NCBI GenBank assembly: GCA_046735115.1
Contig: JBKPSR010000103.1
Location: 1-17,932 of the forward strand
Reading direction: 5' to 3'
From: JACVRW01 sp046735115
GTDB lineage: Bacteria; Actinomycetota; Thermoleophilia; Solirubrobacterales; Thermoleophilaceae
DNA length: 17,932 bases
A program made the position numbers and the translations under genes. The notes under the pieces were generated by a model that saw nothing but the letters and a program-made list of their open reading frames with translations, was not told the DNA's origin and searched no databases. Each line of letters starts with the position of its first letter. Within the stretch, counting starts at the first letter, position 1. Shown piece after piece: positions 1-6,147 of the stretch.

Positions 1-68
1 GGCACCGCCAGCGGCCTCGAGTAGCGGCCCATGAACCGGTCATAGGCATCGGCATCGCTCAAGCTCAA
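1..68 (-). CDS. Class I SAM-dependent methyltransferase, N-terminal fragment (runs off left edge)
   Basis: Only the first ~22 codons lie in the window. They read LSLSDADAYDRFMGRYSRPL, then AV; YDRFMGRYSRPLA is a typical opening of small SAM-dependent methyltransferases of the Methyltransf_11/25 type, which transfer a methyl group to an unknown acceptor. The Rossmann core would lie beyond position 1. The start is probably the TTG at 68-66, which overlaps the stop of the TfoX-like gene (TTGA) and has AAGGAG at 79-74, 5 nt upstream. A second TTG at 62-60 is possible with 11 nt spacing. It appears translationally coupled to the upstream TfoX-like gene. Family call is from a short stretch, so moderately sure. 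Confidence 0.6.
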   Translation of the reverse strand, partial: MSLSDADAYDRFMGRYSRPLAV

Positions 69-337
69 CTCTGCTCCTTCGGCGGCAACGCGCGCGCGAA
101 AGCGACCCTCTGCTCGCGTCCGCGCATCTCAAACGGTCGCGCACCGGGCTTGGCGAGGAGAGCCTCGGTCTCCTCCTTGGAGCAGTGGATCATCAGGCCA
201 CCCTCGCCGCTGACCCCGACCGCCATGTGGCCGTCGATCATGAAGCCGATGCCGCCGAACATCTTCTGCTCGGTGTAGCCGTCCTCGGAGCCGATCAGCG
301 CGCGGATCCGGTTGGCGAGATCCTCGTCGTAAGCCAT
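65..337 (-). CDS. TfoX N-terminal-domain protein, apparently shortened internally
   Basis: A 90-residue protein starting MAYDEDLANRIRALIG with the segment MFGGIGFMIDGHMAVGV, the hallmark of the TfoX N-terminal domain (small standalone actinobacterial proteins of unknown role, named after the competence regulator TfoX). Family members normally continue after the ARPFxMxGR segment with a ~20-25-residue stretch (a Gly-Trp-hydrophobic strand and an acidic linker) before the final VAFARxLPPK helix. Here GRE is joined directly to QRVAFARALPPK, so that stretch seems to be missing in frame. The ATG at 337-335 opens at the usual family start. The stop overlaps the methyltransferase start. It may be a non-functional or variant copy; the family call is strong, the deletion is inferred from memory of the family. 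Confidence 0.82.
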   Translation of the reverse strand: MAYDEDLANRIRALIGSEDGYTEQKMFGGIGFMIDGHMAVGVSGEGGLMIHCSKEETEALLAKPGARPFEMRGREQRVAFARALPPKEQS

Positions 338-482
338 CTGACAATCATGGCGCAGGGGGGCCTTGACGCCGATAATCGGGCTTCGCCTGCTCGCCCTCGC
401 CGCCGGCCTACGGCATAACGCCGAGATCGGTCAACCTGGCCTGTGCTTCAGCGCCTACGGCCACAAATTCGGAATCAACCGT
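338..482. other. Non-coding gap between TfoX-like and NTF2-like genes
   Basis: A 145-nt gap between two minus-strand genes. I see no convincing promoter for the TfoX-like gene and no clear ribosome site before it. On the minus strand, the frame of the NTF2-like gene stays open after its TAG (485-483) for 24 further codons to a second TAG (410-408); those codons read like protein (including SEFVAVGAEAQARLTDLG). There is also a short inverted repeat, CCGAT-A-ATCGG, at 369-379. Confidence 0.4.
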
Positions 483-878
483 CTAGTGGTGCGCGAGGCG
501 GTCCGCGCCGGGCCAGACGCCGTCGCTGGGCATGTCAAGGCGGTCGGTGACGGGCAGGCGCCAGTCGGGTGTGGACGTGGGTTCACCCCAGTAGTCGGTG
601 ACGTGGACCGCTCGACCATCTTCGAGTTCGCCAATCGTGACGTTCCGGTACAGGCGTCCGTCGCCGTAGTCGCACGTCCACTCCACGACGACCACATCGT
701 CGAGCTGCAGACGTCTGCCGACCTCGAGCCTCAGCTCGGGGAAGTTGCCCTCGACATCGGCGATGAGTCGGCTGGAGCGCACGATCTCCCCCATCTGCGG
801 CCACTGGCGTACGACGTTCTCAGCCAGCGGTGTCCCGAGGATGTACTCGAGGCGCGTCGCGCCGTTCTTGCTCGTCAT
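483..878 (-). CDS. NTF2/SnoaL-like protein
   Basis: A 131-residue protein with features of small NTF2-like (SnoaL) proteins: an N-terminal helix, VEWTCDYGDGRLYRNVTIGEL in the sheet region (split as VVVEWTCDYGDG and LYRNVTIGELEDGR), and the VTDYWGEP motif followed by PDWR that marks a common actinobacterial subfamily. NTF2-fold proteins form a cone-shaped pocket for small ligands; the substrate here is unknown. The family usually ends soon after the W-R segment, so the last ~20 residues (from DRLDMPSDG) are an extra tail. The ATG at 878-876 has no good Shine-Dalgarno sequence; a promoter-like pair of boxes at 913-886 places the likely transcript start at or next to the ATG. It starts 30 nt after the stop of the preceding minus-strand gene, so it may have its own promoter. 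Confidence 0.75.
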   Translation of the reverse strand: MTSKNGATRLEYILGTPLAENVVRQWPQMGEIVRSSRLIADVEGNFPELRLEVGRRLQLDDVVVVEWTCDYGDGRLYRNVTIGELEDGRAVHVTDYWGEPTSTPDWRLPVTDRLDMPSDGVWPGADRLAHH

Positions 879-885
879 ATCGTCT

Positions 886-913
886 CGGTCTTCGCGACGA
901 TGGTTTCGTTACA
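886..913 (-). promoter_or_regulatory. Candidate alternative-sigma promoter for the NTF2-like gene
   Basis: Reading the minus strand: TGTAACG at 913-907, and AGACCG at 891-886, with 16 nt between the TGTAAC and AGACCG hexamers. The ATG at 878 follows 7 nt later, implying a leaderless mRNA. Spacing and first box equal those of the divergent pair at 2817-2879; the second box shares only the central GAC. It lies across the 3' end of the neighbouring gene. Confidence 0.5.
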
Positions 914-1379
914 TGACGCTCGCATCGCTTTCAAAGCGCCCGCCGGGCCAGGGGGCGCCCGCGTAGCGCTCGATCGGCGGGCCGCCGGGGGGCGGCACGG
1001 CACAGAACAGGTCGGTCGCCACGACGGTGCCGGGGAACAGGCGCGCGAACGGGTCGTCGGCGAACCAGCCTGGATCGCGCGCAACCGTGATCGCTCCGGC
1101 GCAGCGGCTCGCGTCGAGCGCAAACGTGCTCAGGCAGACGAGGTCGTCGCCGAGCATCGGGATCCACCAGGCGAGCGCGTCGCGCCTCGCCTGCTGGACC
1201 TCGGGCTCGTCGTAGCGGAGCGCGGCACTCCTGTCGGGCAGCGCGCAGACATGGGCGAAGGCACCGTGCACGGGTTCGCCCTCGACGCAGCGTGGGTCGA
1301 TTCGGAGCCGCCGACCGGGCGCGCGGGGGTCGAGGCTCAGACGCGCCCCGTCGAAGACCACAAAGGCGAATGGCCTCAC
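909..1379 (-). CDS. Uncharacterised protein, last gene of the anti-sigma/DM13/redoxin operon
   Basis: I do not recognise this 156-residue protein. It looks like a genuine soluble protein: no signal peptide or membrane helix, a central segment RRDALAWWIPMLGDDLVCLS, five cysteines (in CVEG, VCAL, VCLS, RCAG and FCAV) and a Pro/Gly-rich C-terminal part (VPPPGGPPIERY, APWPGG). The GTG at 1379-1377 is the likely start; it lies 11 nt after the redoxin stop (1393-1391) with no evident Shine-Dalgarno, so translation probably depends on the upstream gene. Its place in the operon suggests a role linked to the redoxin and the DM13 membrane protein, but no function can be named. Confidence 0.6.
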   Translation of the reverse strand: MRPFAFVVFDGARLSLDPRAPGRRLRIDPRCVEGEPVHGAFAHVCALPDRSAALRYDEPEVQQARRDALAWWIPMLGDDLVCLSTFALDASRCAGAITVARDPGWFADDPFARLFPGTVVATDLFCAVPPPGGPPIERYAGAPWPGGRFESDASVM

Positions 1380-1390
1380 GCCGCCGGCGC

Positions 1391-1873
1391 CTACCAGTCC
1401 TCGCGGACCGCCATCGTGATCTCGCGCATATCGCGCCAGAGCTCGTCGTGGGTCGGACGGCCGAAATACCAGTAGCCGTTGTAGGTGCGGTGGACGCGGA
1501 GGTCGGGCTGGAGCGTGAAGGCCGCGGGCAGGTACGGGTGGTGATCCGTGTCCGTGGTCTCCAGCAGCCCGAGTCGCGGCAGCCAGCGCCTCTCAGCGTC
1601 GGACAGGAACGTGAAGCGCGCACCGAGGCCAGCGCGGAAGGCGCTCTGCACCTGGGGCGGGTCGACGCTCAGCACGACGATGCGCGCGTAGGCCACCTCG
1701 AACTCGTCCTGGAGCCGGCAGAGCCCGCGCATGTAGCGCTGCTCCTTGGGGCACCACCAGCCGCGCGACGTGAACAGGGCGACCGGATCCCCGCCGGCGA
1801 GCTCGCTCAGGCGTCGCGGCCGGCCGGTGTGGTCGAGCAGGTCGAGATCGGGGAATCGCTCGCCGGGGTTCAT
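1391..1873 (-). CDS. Redoxin (AhpC/TSA-type, thioredoxin fold)
   Basis: A 160-residue thioredoxin-fold protein of the AhpC/TSA or redoxin type: PGERFPDLDLLDHTGRPRRL at the N-terminus, then VALFTSRGWWCPKEQ with a candidate peroxidatic Cys41 and a second Cys52. It probably reduces peroxides or acts as a thiol oxidoreductase in the cytoplasm. The C-terminal part carries YNGYWYFGRPTHDELWRDMR. The product at 9778-10335 shares this layout (GYWFWGRPSPEQLW), so the two are paralogs in one locus. The ATG at 1873-1871 overlaps the TGA of the DM13 gene (ATGA), which supports this start over upstream in-frame codons and indicates coupled translation. The CxxC of classic thioredoxins is absent. Confidence 0.85.
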   Translation of the reverse strand: MNPGERFPDLDLLDHTGRPRRLSELAGGDPVALFTSRGWWCPKEQRYMRGLCRLQDEFEVAYARIVVLSVDPPQVQSAFRAGLGARFTFLSDAERRWLPRLGLLETTDTDHHPYLPAAFTLQPDLRVHRTYNGYWYFGRPTHDELWRDMREITMAVREDW

Positions 1874-2553
1874 GCGAGTGGTGCCCGCGCGAAGTTGACG
1901 GAGAAGGCTCTGCACCAGATCACGACCGTGGAGTAGCGCTCGAGGTCGAGTTGCGGCGGGAGGTCGTACTGCTGGTTGCCCTTGTTGCCCTTCAGCGCGC
2001 CTAGATCTTCGAAGTCGTCGACCTCGGACTCGTCGCGCGCGGGCCCCGCGACCAGATACACGCGTAGGTCCGGGCCGTTGTCGACCTCGAAGTTCGTGAG
2101 CGTGAGCACCTGTGTGCCTGCCGCGGTGCGGATTGTGGTTGCGGTGCCCCTTGCAGGGTGTGCGACCGACTCGAAGCTGGCGCGCCTCAGGAGGACGTTC
2201 CGCGGGCGCTCGGCAGCGCCGCTGGTCCCGCGATCGGGTGCGGGCGGCGTCACTCTGACGACCTGCTCGTTCACCTCATCGTCGATCAGCATGGAGCGGC
2301 CGAGGTAGCCGCCGACCACGATCGCTGTGAGGAGATAGGCGCCGATCACCGCGACACGAAGGCCTGGACGCCGCCAGGCGATCGCCAGGCAGGCCGCCGC
2401 GGCAATGCCCATCCATGCGGCGGTGAGCGCCATCGCCAGCCCGAAGTCGTTCGTGATCACGCCGCCGCTGACCCAGATGCCCGCCACGAGGATCGCGACG
2501 ACCGCGACTGCGACAACGAGTTGGAGCGGCCACGCCACGTCCCGGCGGCTCAT
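1870..2553 (-). CDS. Membrane protein with C-terminal DM13 domain
   Basis: A 227-residue protein. Residues ~9-31, ~38-60 and ~66-84 form three predicted membrane helices (for example LQLVVAVAVVAILVAGIWV). Residues ~118-226 form a DM13 domain, ending in VVIWCRAFSVNFARAPL, where Cys214 is the conserved family cysteine. DM13 domains are proposed to take part in electron transfer through a redox-active cysteine; this is family knowledge and not proven here. An odd number of helices would put the domain on the opposite side of the membrane from the N-terminus. The ATG at 2553-2551 overlaps the TGA of the anti-sigma gene, and the stop overlaps the redoxin start, so all three are coupled. A membrane redox domain beside a redoxin suggests thiol or redox sensing or relay. 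Confidence 0.85.
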   Translation of the reverse strand: MSRRDVAWPLQLVVAVAVVAILVAGIWVSGGVITNDFGLAMALTAAWMGIAAAACLAIAWRRPGLRVAVIGAYLLTAIVVGGYLGRSMLIDDEVNEQVVRVTPPAPDRGTSGAAERPRNVLLRRASFESVAHPARGTATTIRTAAGTQVLTLTNFEVDNGPDLRVYLVAGPARDESEVDDFEDLGALKGNKGNQQYDLPPQLDLERYSTVVIWCRAFSVNFARAPLA

Positions 2554-2810
2554 CGCCCGGCGCTCCGCCAGCCGCGAAACGCCTCGAGCAGCACCTGTTC
2601 TCGCGCCGGATCGATGGCTTCCGGGGGCAGCTGACCCAGAGCCGCGACCGTCCGTTGCATCTGCGCGATGTACTCCTCGCAATACGGGCACTCGGCGAGA
2701 TGCGCCTCGAGTCGCGTCCGATCGTCGCCCAGAAGTGCGCCCTCCAGGTACTCGGTGACCAGCTCGACCAGCTCGCGGCATGTCATCTCCTCTTGATCGC
2801 CGCCCGCCAT
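2550..2810 (-). CDS. Zinc-finger anti-sigma-like protein (ZAS motif)
   Basis: An 86-residue protein with CRELVELVTEYLEGAL, then LEAHLAECPYCEEY: the H-x3-C-x2-C zinc motif (His37, Cys41, Cys44) preceded by Cys11. This is the anti-sigma domain that binds ECF sigma factors, often releasing them on oxidation or other stress. There is no membrane helix in it, so it is a soluble member or relies on the coupled membrane protein downstream. The ATG at 2810-2808 is chosen because a promoter-like pair of boxes ends 6 nt before it, implying a leaderless message. An internal ATG (2786-2784, MTCREL) has AGGAG directly touching it, too close to work well. No sigma factor gene is adjacent, so the partner must be elsewhere. 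Some such zinc fingers serve other regulatory roles. Confidence 0.8.
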   Translation of the reverse strand: MAGGDQEEMTCRELVELVTEYLEGALLGDDRTRLEAHLAECPYCEEYIAQMQRTVAALGQLPPEAIDPAREQVLLEAFRGWRSAGR

Positions 2811-2816
2811 GTGGGA

Positions 2817-2844
2817 GAGTCGACGGCGTGCCCTGAGCGTTACA
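2817..2844 (-). promoter_or_regulatory. Candidate alternative-sigma promoter, anti-sigma/DM13/redoxin operon
   Basis: Reading the minus strand: TGTAACG at 2844-2838 and CGACTC at 2822-2817, 16 nt between hexamers. The ATG at 2810 is 6 nt further on, so transcription would begin at or within a base or two of the start codon. It is the mirror image of the plus-strand promoter at 2852-2879, identical in both hexamers and spacing. There is no TAnnnT housekeeping -10 in this position. Confidence 0.65.
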
Positions 2845-2859
2845 AGCGGTCTGTAACGC
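2837..2859. repeat. Perfect inverted repeat in the divergent intergenic region
   Basis: GCGTTACA at 2837-2844 and TGTAACGC at 2852-2859 are exact reverse complements separated by 7 nt. Each arm contains the -35-like box of one of the two divergent promoters. It could alternatively be an operator for a dimeric regulator, but the second boxes (CGACTC) lie outside the repeat at equal distances each way, which favours paired promoters. Confidence 0.85.
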
Positions 2860-2879
2860 CTCCCGGCCCGGACCGACTC
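2852..2879 (+). promoter_or_regulatory. Candidate alternative-sigma promoter, GH15 operon
   Basis: TGTAACG at 2852-2858 and CGACTC at 2874-2879, 16 nt between hexamers, then 7 nt to the ATG at 2887. The predicted transcript is leaderless, which fits the lack of any Shine-Dalgarno sequence before the GH15 gene. Same boxes and spacing as the opposing promoter at 2844-2817. Confidence 0.65.
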
Positions 2880-2886
2880 CAATGGC

Positions 2887-4764
2887 ATGGACACAAGCGT
2901 GATCACACACACGGCATCCGAAGAAACCTCGGCTCCCGGAGGCTCACAGCCGGTCGCGAACTACGGCCTGCTGGCGGACTGCAACTCGGCGGCTCTGGTC
3001 GACTCGGACGGCTCGATCGATTGGCTGTGCCTTCCCCGCTACGACAGCGACGCCGTCTTCGCGCGTCTGCTCGACCCCGATGCGGGCCATTGGTCGATTC
3101 GCCCGGTCGGGGCCTACAGGGCGGAGCGGCGCTACCTCCCGGGGACGCTCGTCATCGAGACGACGTTCACGACCGATGCCGGCCAGGTCAAGCTCACCGA
3201 CGCGATGGCGTTCGCGGAGGGGCAGCGCGGCCATGACCTCGGCTTCGACTCGCCGCACGAGCTGCTTCGCAGCGTCGAGGGCCTGTCGGGCCGTGTGGAG
3301 CTGACGCTCGAGCTCGCTCCTCGCCCGCAGTACGGCCTGGTCATGCCGCTGATCCGGCTGGAGGACGGTGGCGCTCGGACGTTCGGCGCCGGCCGCATCA
3401 CGGTGCGCTCCGGTGCGCCGCTCGAGCTCGAGGATTCGACGATGCGCGCCTCCTTCACGGTCGCCGAGGGCGAGCGCCTCGGCTTCTCGGTCCGCTGGGC
3501 GTCCGCCGAGGACAGGGACGCCCCGGAGCCGACTGCACCGGATGCCGTCGCCGCGCGCGTCGCCGACACCGTCGAGGGCTGGCGCTCGTGGGAGGCCGAG
3601 CACGACATCTACGACGGTCCGCACCGCGACCTCGTGCGCATGAGCTCGCGGGTGCTGAAGGGACTGAGCTACCGGCCGACCGGCGCGATCGTCGCCGCTC
3701 CGACCACCTCGCTCCCCGAGACCGTCGGCGGCGAGCGCAACTGGGACTACCGCTTCTCCTGGATCCGCGACTCGAGCCTGACGATCGAGGCGCTCTACAT
3801 CGGCACCTGCTCTGACGAGGCCGAGGAGTTCGTCTCCTTCATGACGAGCTCGGCGGGCGGCCGCGCGGGCGAGGGCTCGCTGCAGATCATGTACGGCATC
3901 GGCGGCGAGCACGACCTCTCGGAGCGCGAGCTGCCGCACCTGCGCGGCTGGCGCGAGTCGACCCCGGTCCGCGTCGGCAACGGCGCCTGGGACCAGGTGC
4001 AGCTCGACGTCTACGGCGAGCTCCTGAACTCGCTGTGGCTCTACCGCGAGAAGCTCGGCGAGCTGCATCCCGAGATCCAGGCCTTCGTGGCCGACCTCGC
4101 CGACACCGCCGCGCGGCGCTGGACCGAGACCGACTCGGGCATGTGGGAGATGCGCGGTGACCCGCGTCACCACCTGTCCTCGAAGGTGCTCTGCTGGACC
4201 GCGCTCGACCGCGCCGTCAGACTCGCGCCGCAGCTGGGCGAGTACGCCAAGACCGAGGCGTGGGAGGCCGCGCGCGACGAGATCCGCGACGCGGTGCTCG
4301 AGCGCGGCTGGAGCGAGAAGAAGCAGGCGTTCGCGCAGTCGTTCGACTCCGACGAGCTCGACGCCGCCCAGCTCCTCATGCCGATCCTCGGCTTCCTGCC
4401 GGCCACCGACGAGCGCATGCGCTCGACGATCGAGGCGATCGCGTCGGAGCTGACCGAGGACGGGCTCGTCCTCCGCTACCGCAACGACGAGGGGCTGAAC
4501 GCCGACGGCCTGACCGGCGAGGAAGGCACGTTCGTGATCTGCTCGTTCTGGCTCGTCTCGTGTCTGGCGAAGGCCGGCGAGCTGGAGCGCGCGGAGGCGC
4601 TCTTCGAGCAGCTGGCCGGCTACGCGAACGACCTCGGGCTGCTGGCGGAGGAGATCGACACACAGAACGGCGAGCAGCTCGGCAACTTCCCGCAGGCCTT
4701 CAGCCACATCGGCCTGATCACCGCCGCGTGGGAGATCGACATGGCGCGGGAGGCAAGCGCGTGA
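2887..4764 (+). CDS. Glycoside hydrolase family 15 protein (glucoamylase/trehalase-like)
   Basis: A 625-residue cytoplasmic enzyme (no signal peptide) of normal length for bacterial GH15. An N-terminal beta-sandwich opens with NYGLLADCNSAALVDSDGSI and DWLCLPRYDS (residues ~20-50). The (alpha/alpha)6 catalytic domain contains NWDYRFSWIRDSS (285-297) and ends with LLAEEID (586-591) and LGNFPQAFSHIGLI, all family signatures. GH15 enzymes invert the anomeric centre with two glutamates; one is probably E588 or E589 by family position. Known substrates are alpha-glucans, dextran-type oligosaccharides or trehalose, as in the mycobacterial GH15 trehalase; which applies here cannot be told. The ATG at 2887 is supported by the promoter geometry. 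The TGA overlaps the next start (GTGA), so it heads a coupled operon. Confidence 0.92.
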   Translation: MDTSVITHTASEETSAPGGSQPVANYGLLADCNSAALVDSDGSIDWLCLPRYDSDAVFARLLDPDAGHWSIRPVGAYRAERRYLPGTLVIETTFTTDAGQVKLTDAMAFAEGQRGHDLGFDSPHELLRSVEGLSGRVELTLELAPRPQYGLVMPLIRLEDGGARTFGAGRITVRSGAPLELEDSTMRASFTVAEGERLGFSVRWASAEDRDAPEPTAPDAVAARVADTVEGWRSWEAEHDIYDGPHRDLVRMSSRVLKGLSYRPTGAIVAAPTTSLPETVGGERNWDYRFSWIRDSSLTIEALYIGTCSDEAEEFVSFMTSSAGGRAGEGSLQIMYGIGGEHDLSERELPHLRGWRESTPVRVGNGAWDQVQLDVYGELLNSLWLYREKLGELHPEIQAFVADLADTAARRWTETDSGMWEMRGDPRHHLSSKVLCWTALDRAVRLAPQLGEYAKTEAWEAARDEIRDAVLERGWSEKKQAFAQSFDSDELDAAQLLMPILGFLPATDERMRSTIEAIASELTEDGLVLRYRNDEGLNADGLTGEEGTFVICSFWLVSCLAKAGELERAEALFEQLAGYANDLGLLAEEIDTQNGEQLGNFPQAFSHIGLITAAWEIDMAREASA

Positions 4765-6110
4765 GCGACTACGACGCGATCGTCATAGGGGCGGGGCCCG
4801 CGGGACAGCACTGCGCCGGACACCTGGCCGACGGCGGCCTGCGAGTGGCCATCGTGGAACGCGAGCTGGTCGGCGGCGAGTGCGACTACTGGGCCTGTAT
4901 CCCGTCTAAGACCCTGCTCCGTCCCGGCGAGGCGCTCCAAGCGGCGCGCGAGGCGCCGGGCGCGCGCGAGGCCGTGAGCGGCGACGTCAGACCCGAGGGC
5001 GCGTTCGAGTGGCGCGACTTCATGGTGTCGGGCTACGAGGACGGCGCCAAGGCCGCGTATCTCGACTCGAAGGGGATCGGGGTACTTCGCGGGGTCGCCC
5101 GGCTCGACGGCGCCGGTCGCGTGGAGATCGACGGCGAGCCGCACTCCGCCGACCACGTCGTGATCGCGACCGGCTCGGACGCGGTGATACCGCCCCTCCC
5201 GGGCCTGCGCGAGCTCGACGGCATCTGGACCAACCGCGAGGCAACCGGCCTCACCGAGGTGCCGCGCCGTCTGCTCGTGCTGGGCGGCGGACCTGTGGGC
5301 GTGGAGATGGCCCAGGCCGTGCGTCGCATGGGCGCCTCAGTTGCCCTCGTCGAGGGCATGGAGCACGTGCTGCCGCGCGAGCCGAAGCCGCTGGGCGACG
5401 CGCTCGGAAGCGCACTCGAGGCCGACGGGATCGAGCTTCACTTTGGCGAGCATGCGAGCGGCGTCCGCCGCGATGGCGGGGAGTACGTGCTCGATTTCGA
5501 GTCCCGCGACGAGCTCCGTGGTGACCGGCTGCTGGTGGCGACCGGCCGTCGACCGCGCAGCGACGGGGTCGGGCTGGAGACCGTTGGCGTGGAGCCGACG
5601 CGCCGGGGCATTCCGGTCGACGAGCACATGCGCGTGACGGACGGCGTGTGGGCGATCGGCGACGTGACCGGCGTCTGGCCGCTGACCTACATGGGCAAGT
5701 ACCAGGGCCGCGTGGCGGCGTCGAACATCCTCGGCCGTCAGCGCGCCGCCAATTACAACGCCGTACCGCGGGTGGTTTTCACGGATCCCCAGGCGGCCGC
5801 CGTCGGCGACCCCGACGGGCCGGTCACCGCGACCGTCCCGCTTTCCGAGGTGCCCCGCACCGCGACATACACGCGCGCGTACTCCGACAGCCCCGGGTTC
5901 ATGACGCTCGTGTCGGATGGCGAACGGCTCACCGGCGCGTACGCGCTCGGCCCGGAGGCAGGCGAGTGGCTCCAGCAGGCGACGGTCGCGATCCGCGCCG
6001 GCGTGCCGCTCGATGTCATGGAGGACGTGATCCAGCCCTTCCCGACCTTCTCCGAGATCTTCCTGCACGGGCTGACCGCGCTACGAGCGCGGGTCCTCGC
6101 CGCGGCGTAG
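4761..6110 (+). CDS. FAD/NAD(P)-dependent oxidoreductase, pyridine nucleotide-disulfide reductase family
   Basis: A 449-residue flavoprotein. The FAD-binding motif is IVIGAGPAGQHCAG (7-20). The redox-active pair sits in GGECDYWACIPSKTLL (Cys41, Cys46, spaced as in dihydrolipoamide dehydrogenase and mercuric reductase). The NAD(P)-binding motif is LVLGGGPVGVEMAQ, and AIGDVTG is the second FAD contact. The C-terminal dimer domain carries FPTFSE where classical members have HPTxxE: the acid-base His is Phe427, while the paired Glu432 is kept. The dithiol is therefore present, but the usual proton relay is changed, so it is unlikely to be a standard lipoamide, glutathione or mercuric reductase. 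The GTG at 4761 overlaps the GH15 stop. The physiological substrate is unknown. Confidence 0.9.
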   Translation: MSDYDAIVIGAGPAGQHCAGHLADGGLRVAIVERELVGGECDYWACIPSKTLLRPGEALQAAREAPGAREAVSGDVRPEGAFEWRDFMVSGYEDGAKAAYLDSKGIGVLRGVARLDGAGRVEIDGEPHSADHVVIATGSDAVIPPLPGLRELDGIWTNREATGLTEVPRRLLVLGGGPVGVEMAQAVRRMGASVALVEGMEHVLPREPKPLGDALGSALEADGIELHFGEHASGVRRDGGEYVLDFESRDELRGDRLLVATGRRPRSDGVGLETVGVEPTRRGIPVDEHMRVTDGVWAIGDVTGVWPLTYMGKYQGRVAASNILGRQRAANYNAVPRVVFTDPQAAAVGDPDGPVTATVPLSEVPRTATYTRAYSDSPGFMTLVSDGERLTGAYALGPEAGEWLQQATVAIRAGVPLDVMEDVIQPFPTFSEIFLHGLTALRARVLAAA

Positions 6111-6112
6111 CG

Positions 6113-6140
6113 CGTAACGGACGCGCGTCCGGAAGGACTG
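6113..6140 (+). promoter_or_regulatory. Candidate internal alternative-sigma promoter before the SMP-30 gene
   Basis: CGTAACG at 6113-6119 and GGACTG at 6135-6140, 16 nt between hexamers, then 7 nt to the GTG at 6148. It matches the pair at 2852-2879 in spacing and in GTAACG and GACT. A Shine-Dalgarno-like GGAAGGA (6131-6137) is also present, so the gene can be read both from this site and from read-through of the upstream operon. Confidence 0.55.
6118..6131. repeat. Perfect 14-bp palindrome inside the promoter spacer
   Basis: CGGACGCGCGTCCG is a perfect palindrome in the 37-nt gap between the flavoprotein stop and the SMP-30 start. It lies between the two promoter-like boxes at 6113-6140. 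Its position suits an operator for a dimeric regulator or a short hairpin; there is no T-run after it, so it is not a typical terminator. Confidence 0.6.
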
Positions 6141-6147
6141 TGTCGAT

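Noticed and set aside
369..423. Short inverted repeats between the TfoX-like and NTF2-like genes as a terminator
   Set aside because: Stems are only 4-5 bp and there is no T-run on the minus strand.
363..1475. A 370-codon plus-strand open frame opposite the NTF2-like and uncharacterised genes
   Set aside because: Antisense to the YWGEP-containing gene and to part of the redoxin; no motif, and composition is typical of a shadow frame.
2837..2859. Inverted repeat as a transcription terminator hairpin
   Set aside because: It lies between divergent gene starts, not ends, and has no T-run; the symmetric second boxes outside it fit promoters better.
2944..4707. A 587-codon open frame on the minus strand opposite the GH15 gene
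   Set aside because: It mirrors the GH15 gene, has Arg/Val/Glu/Ala-heavy composition typical of the antisense of GC-rich genes, and no recognisable motif. The GH15 call on the plus strand is certain.
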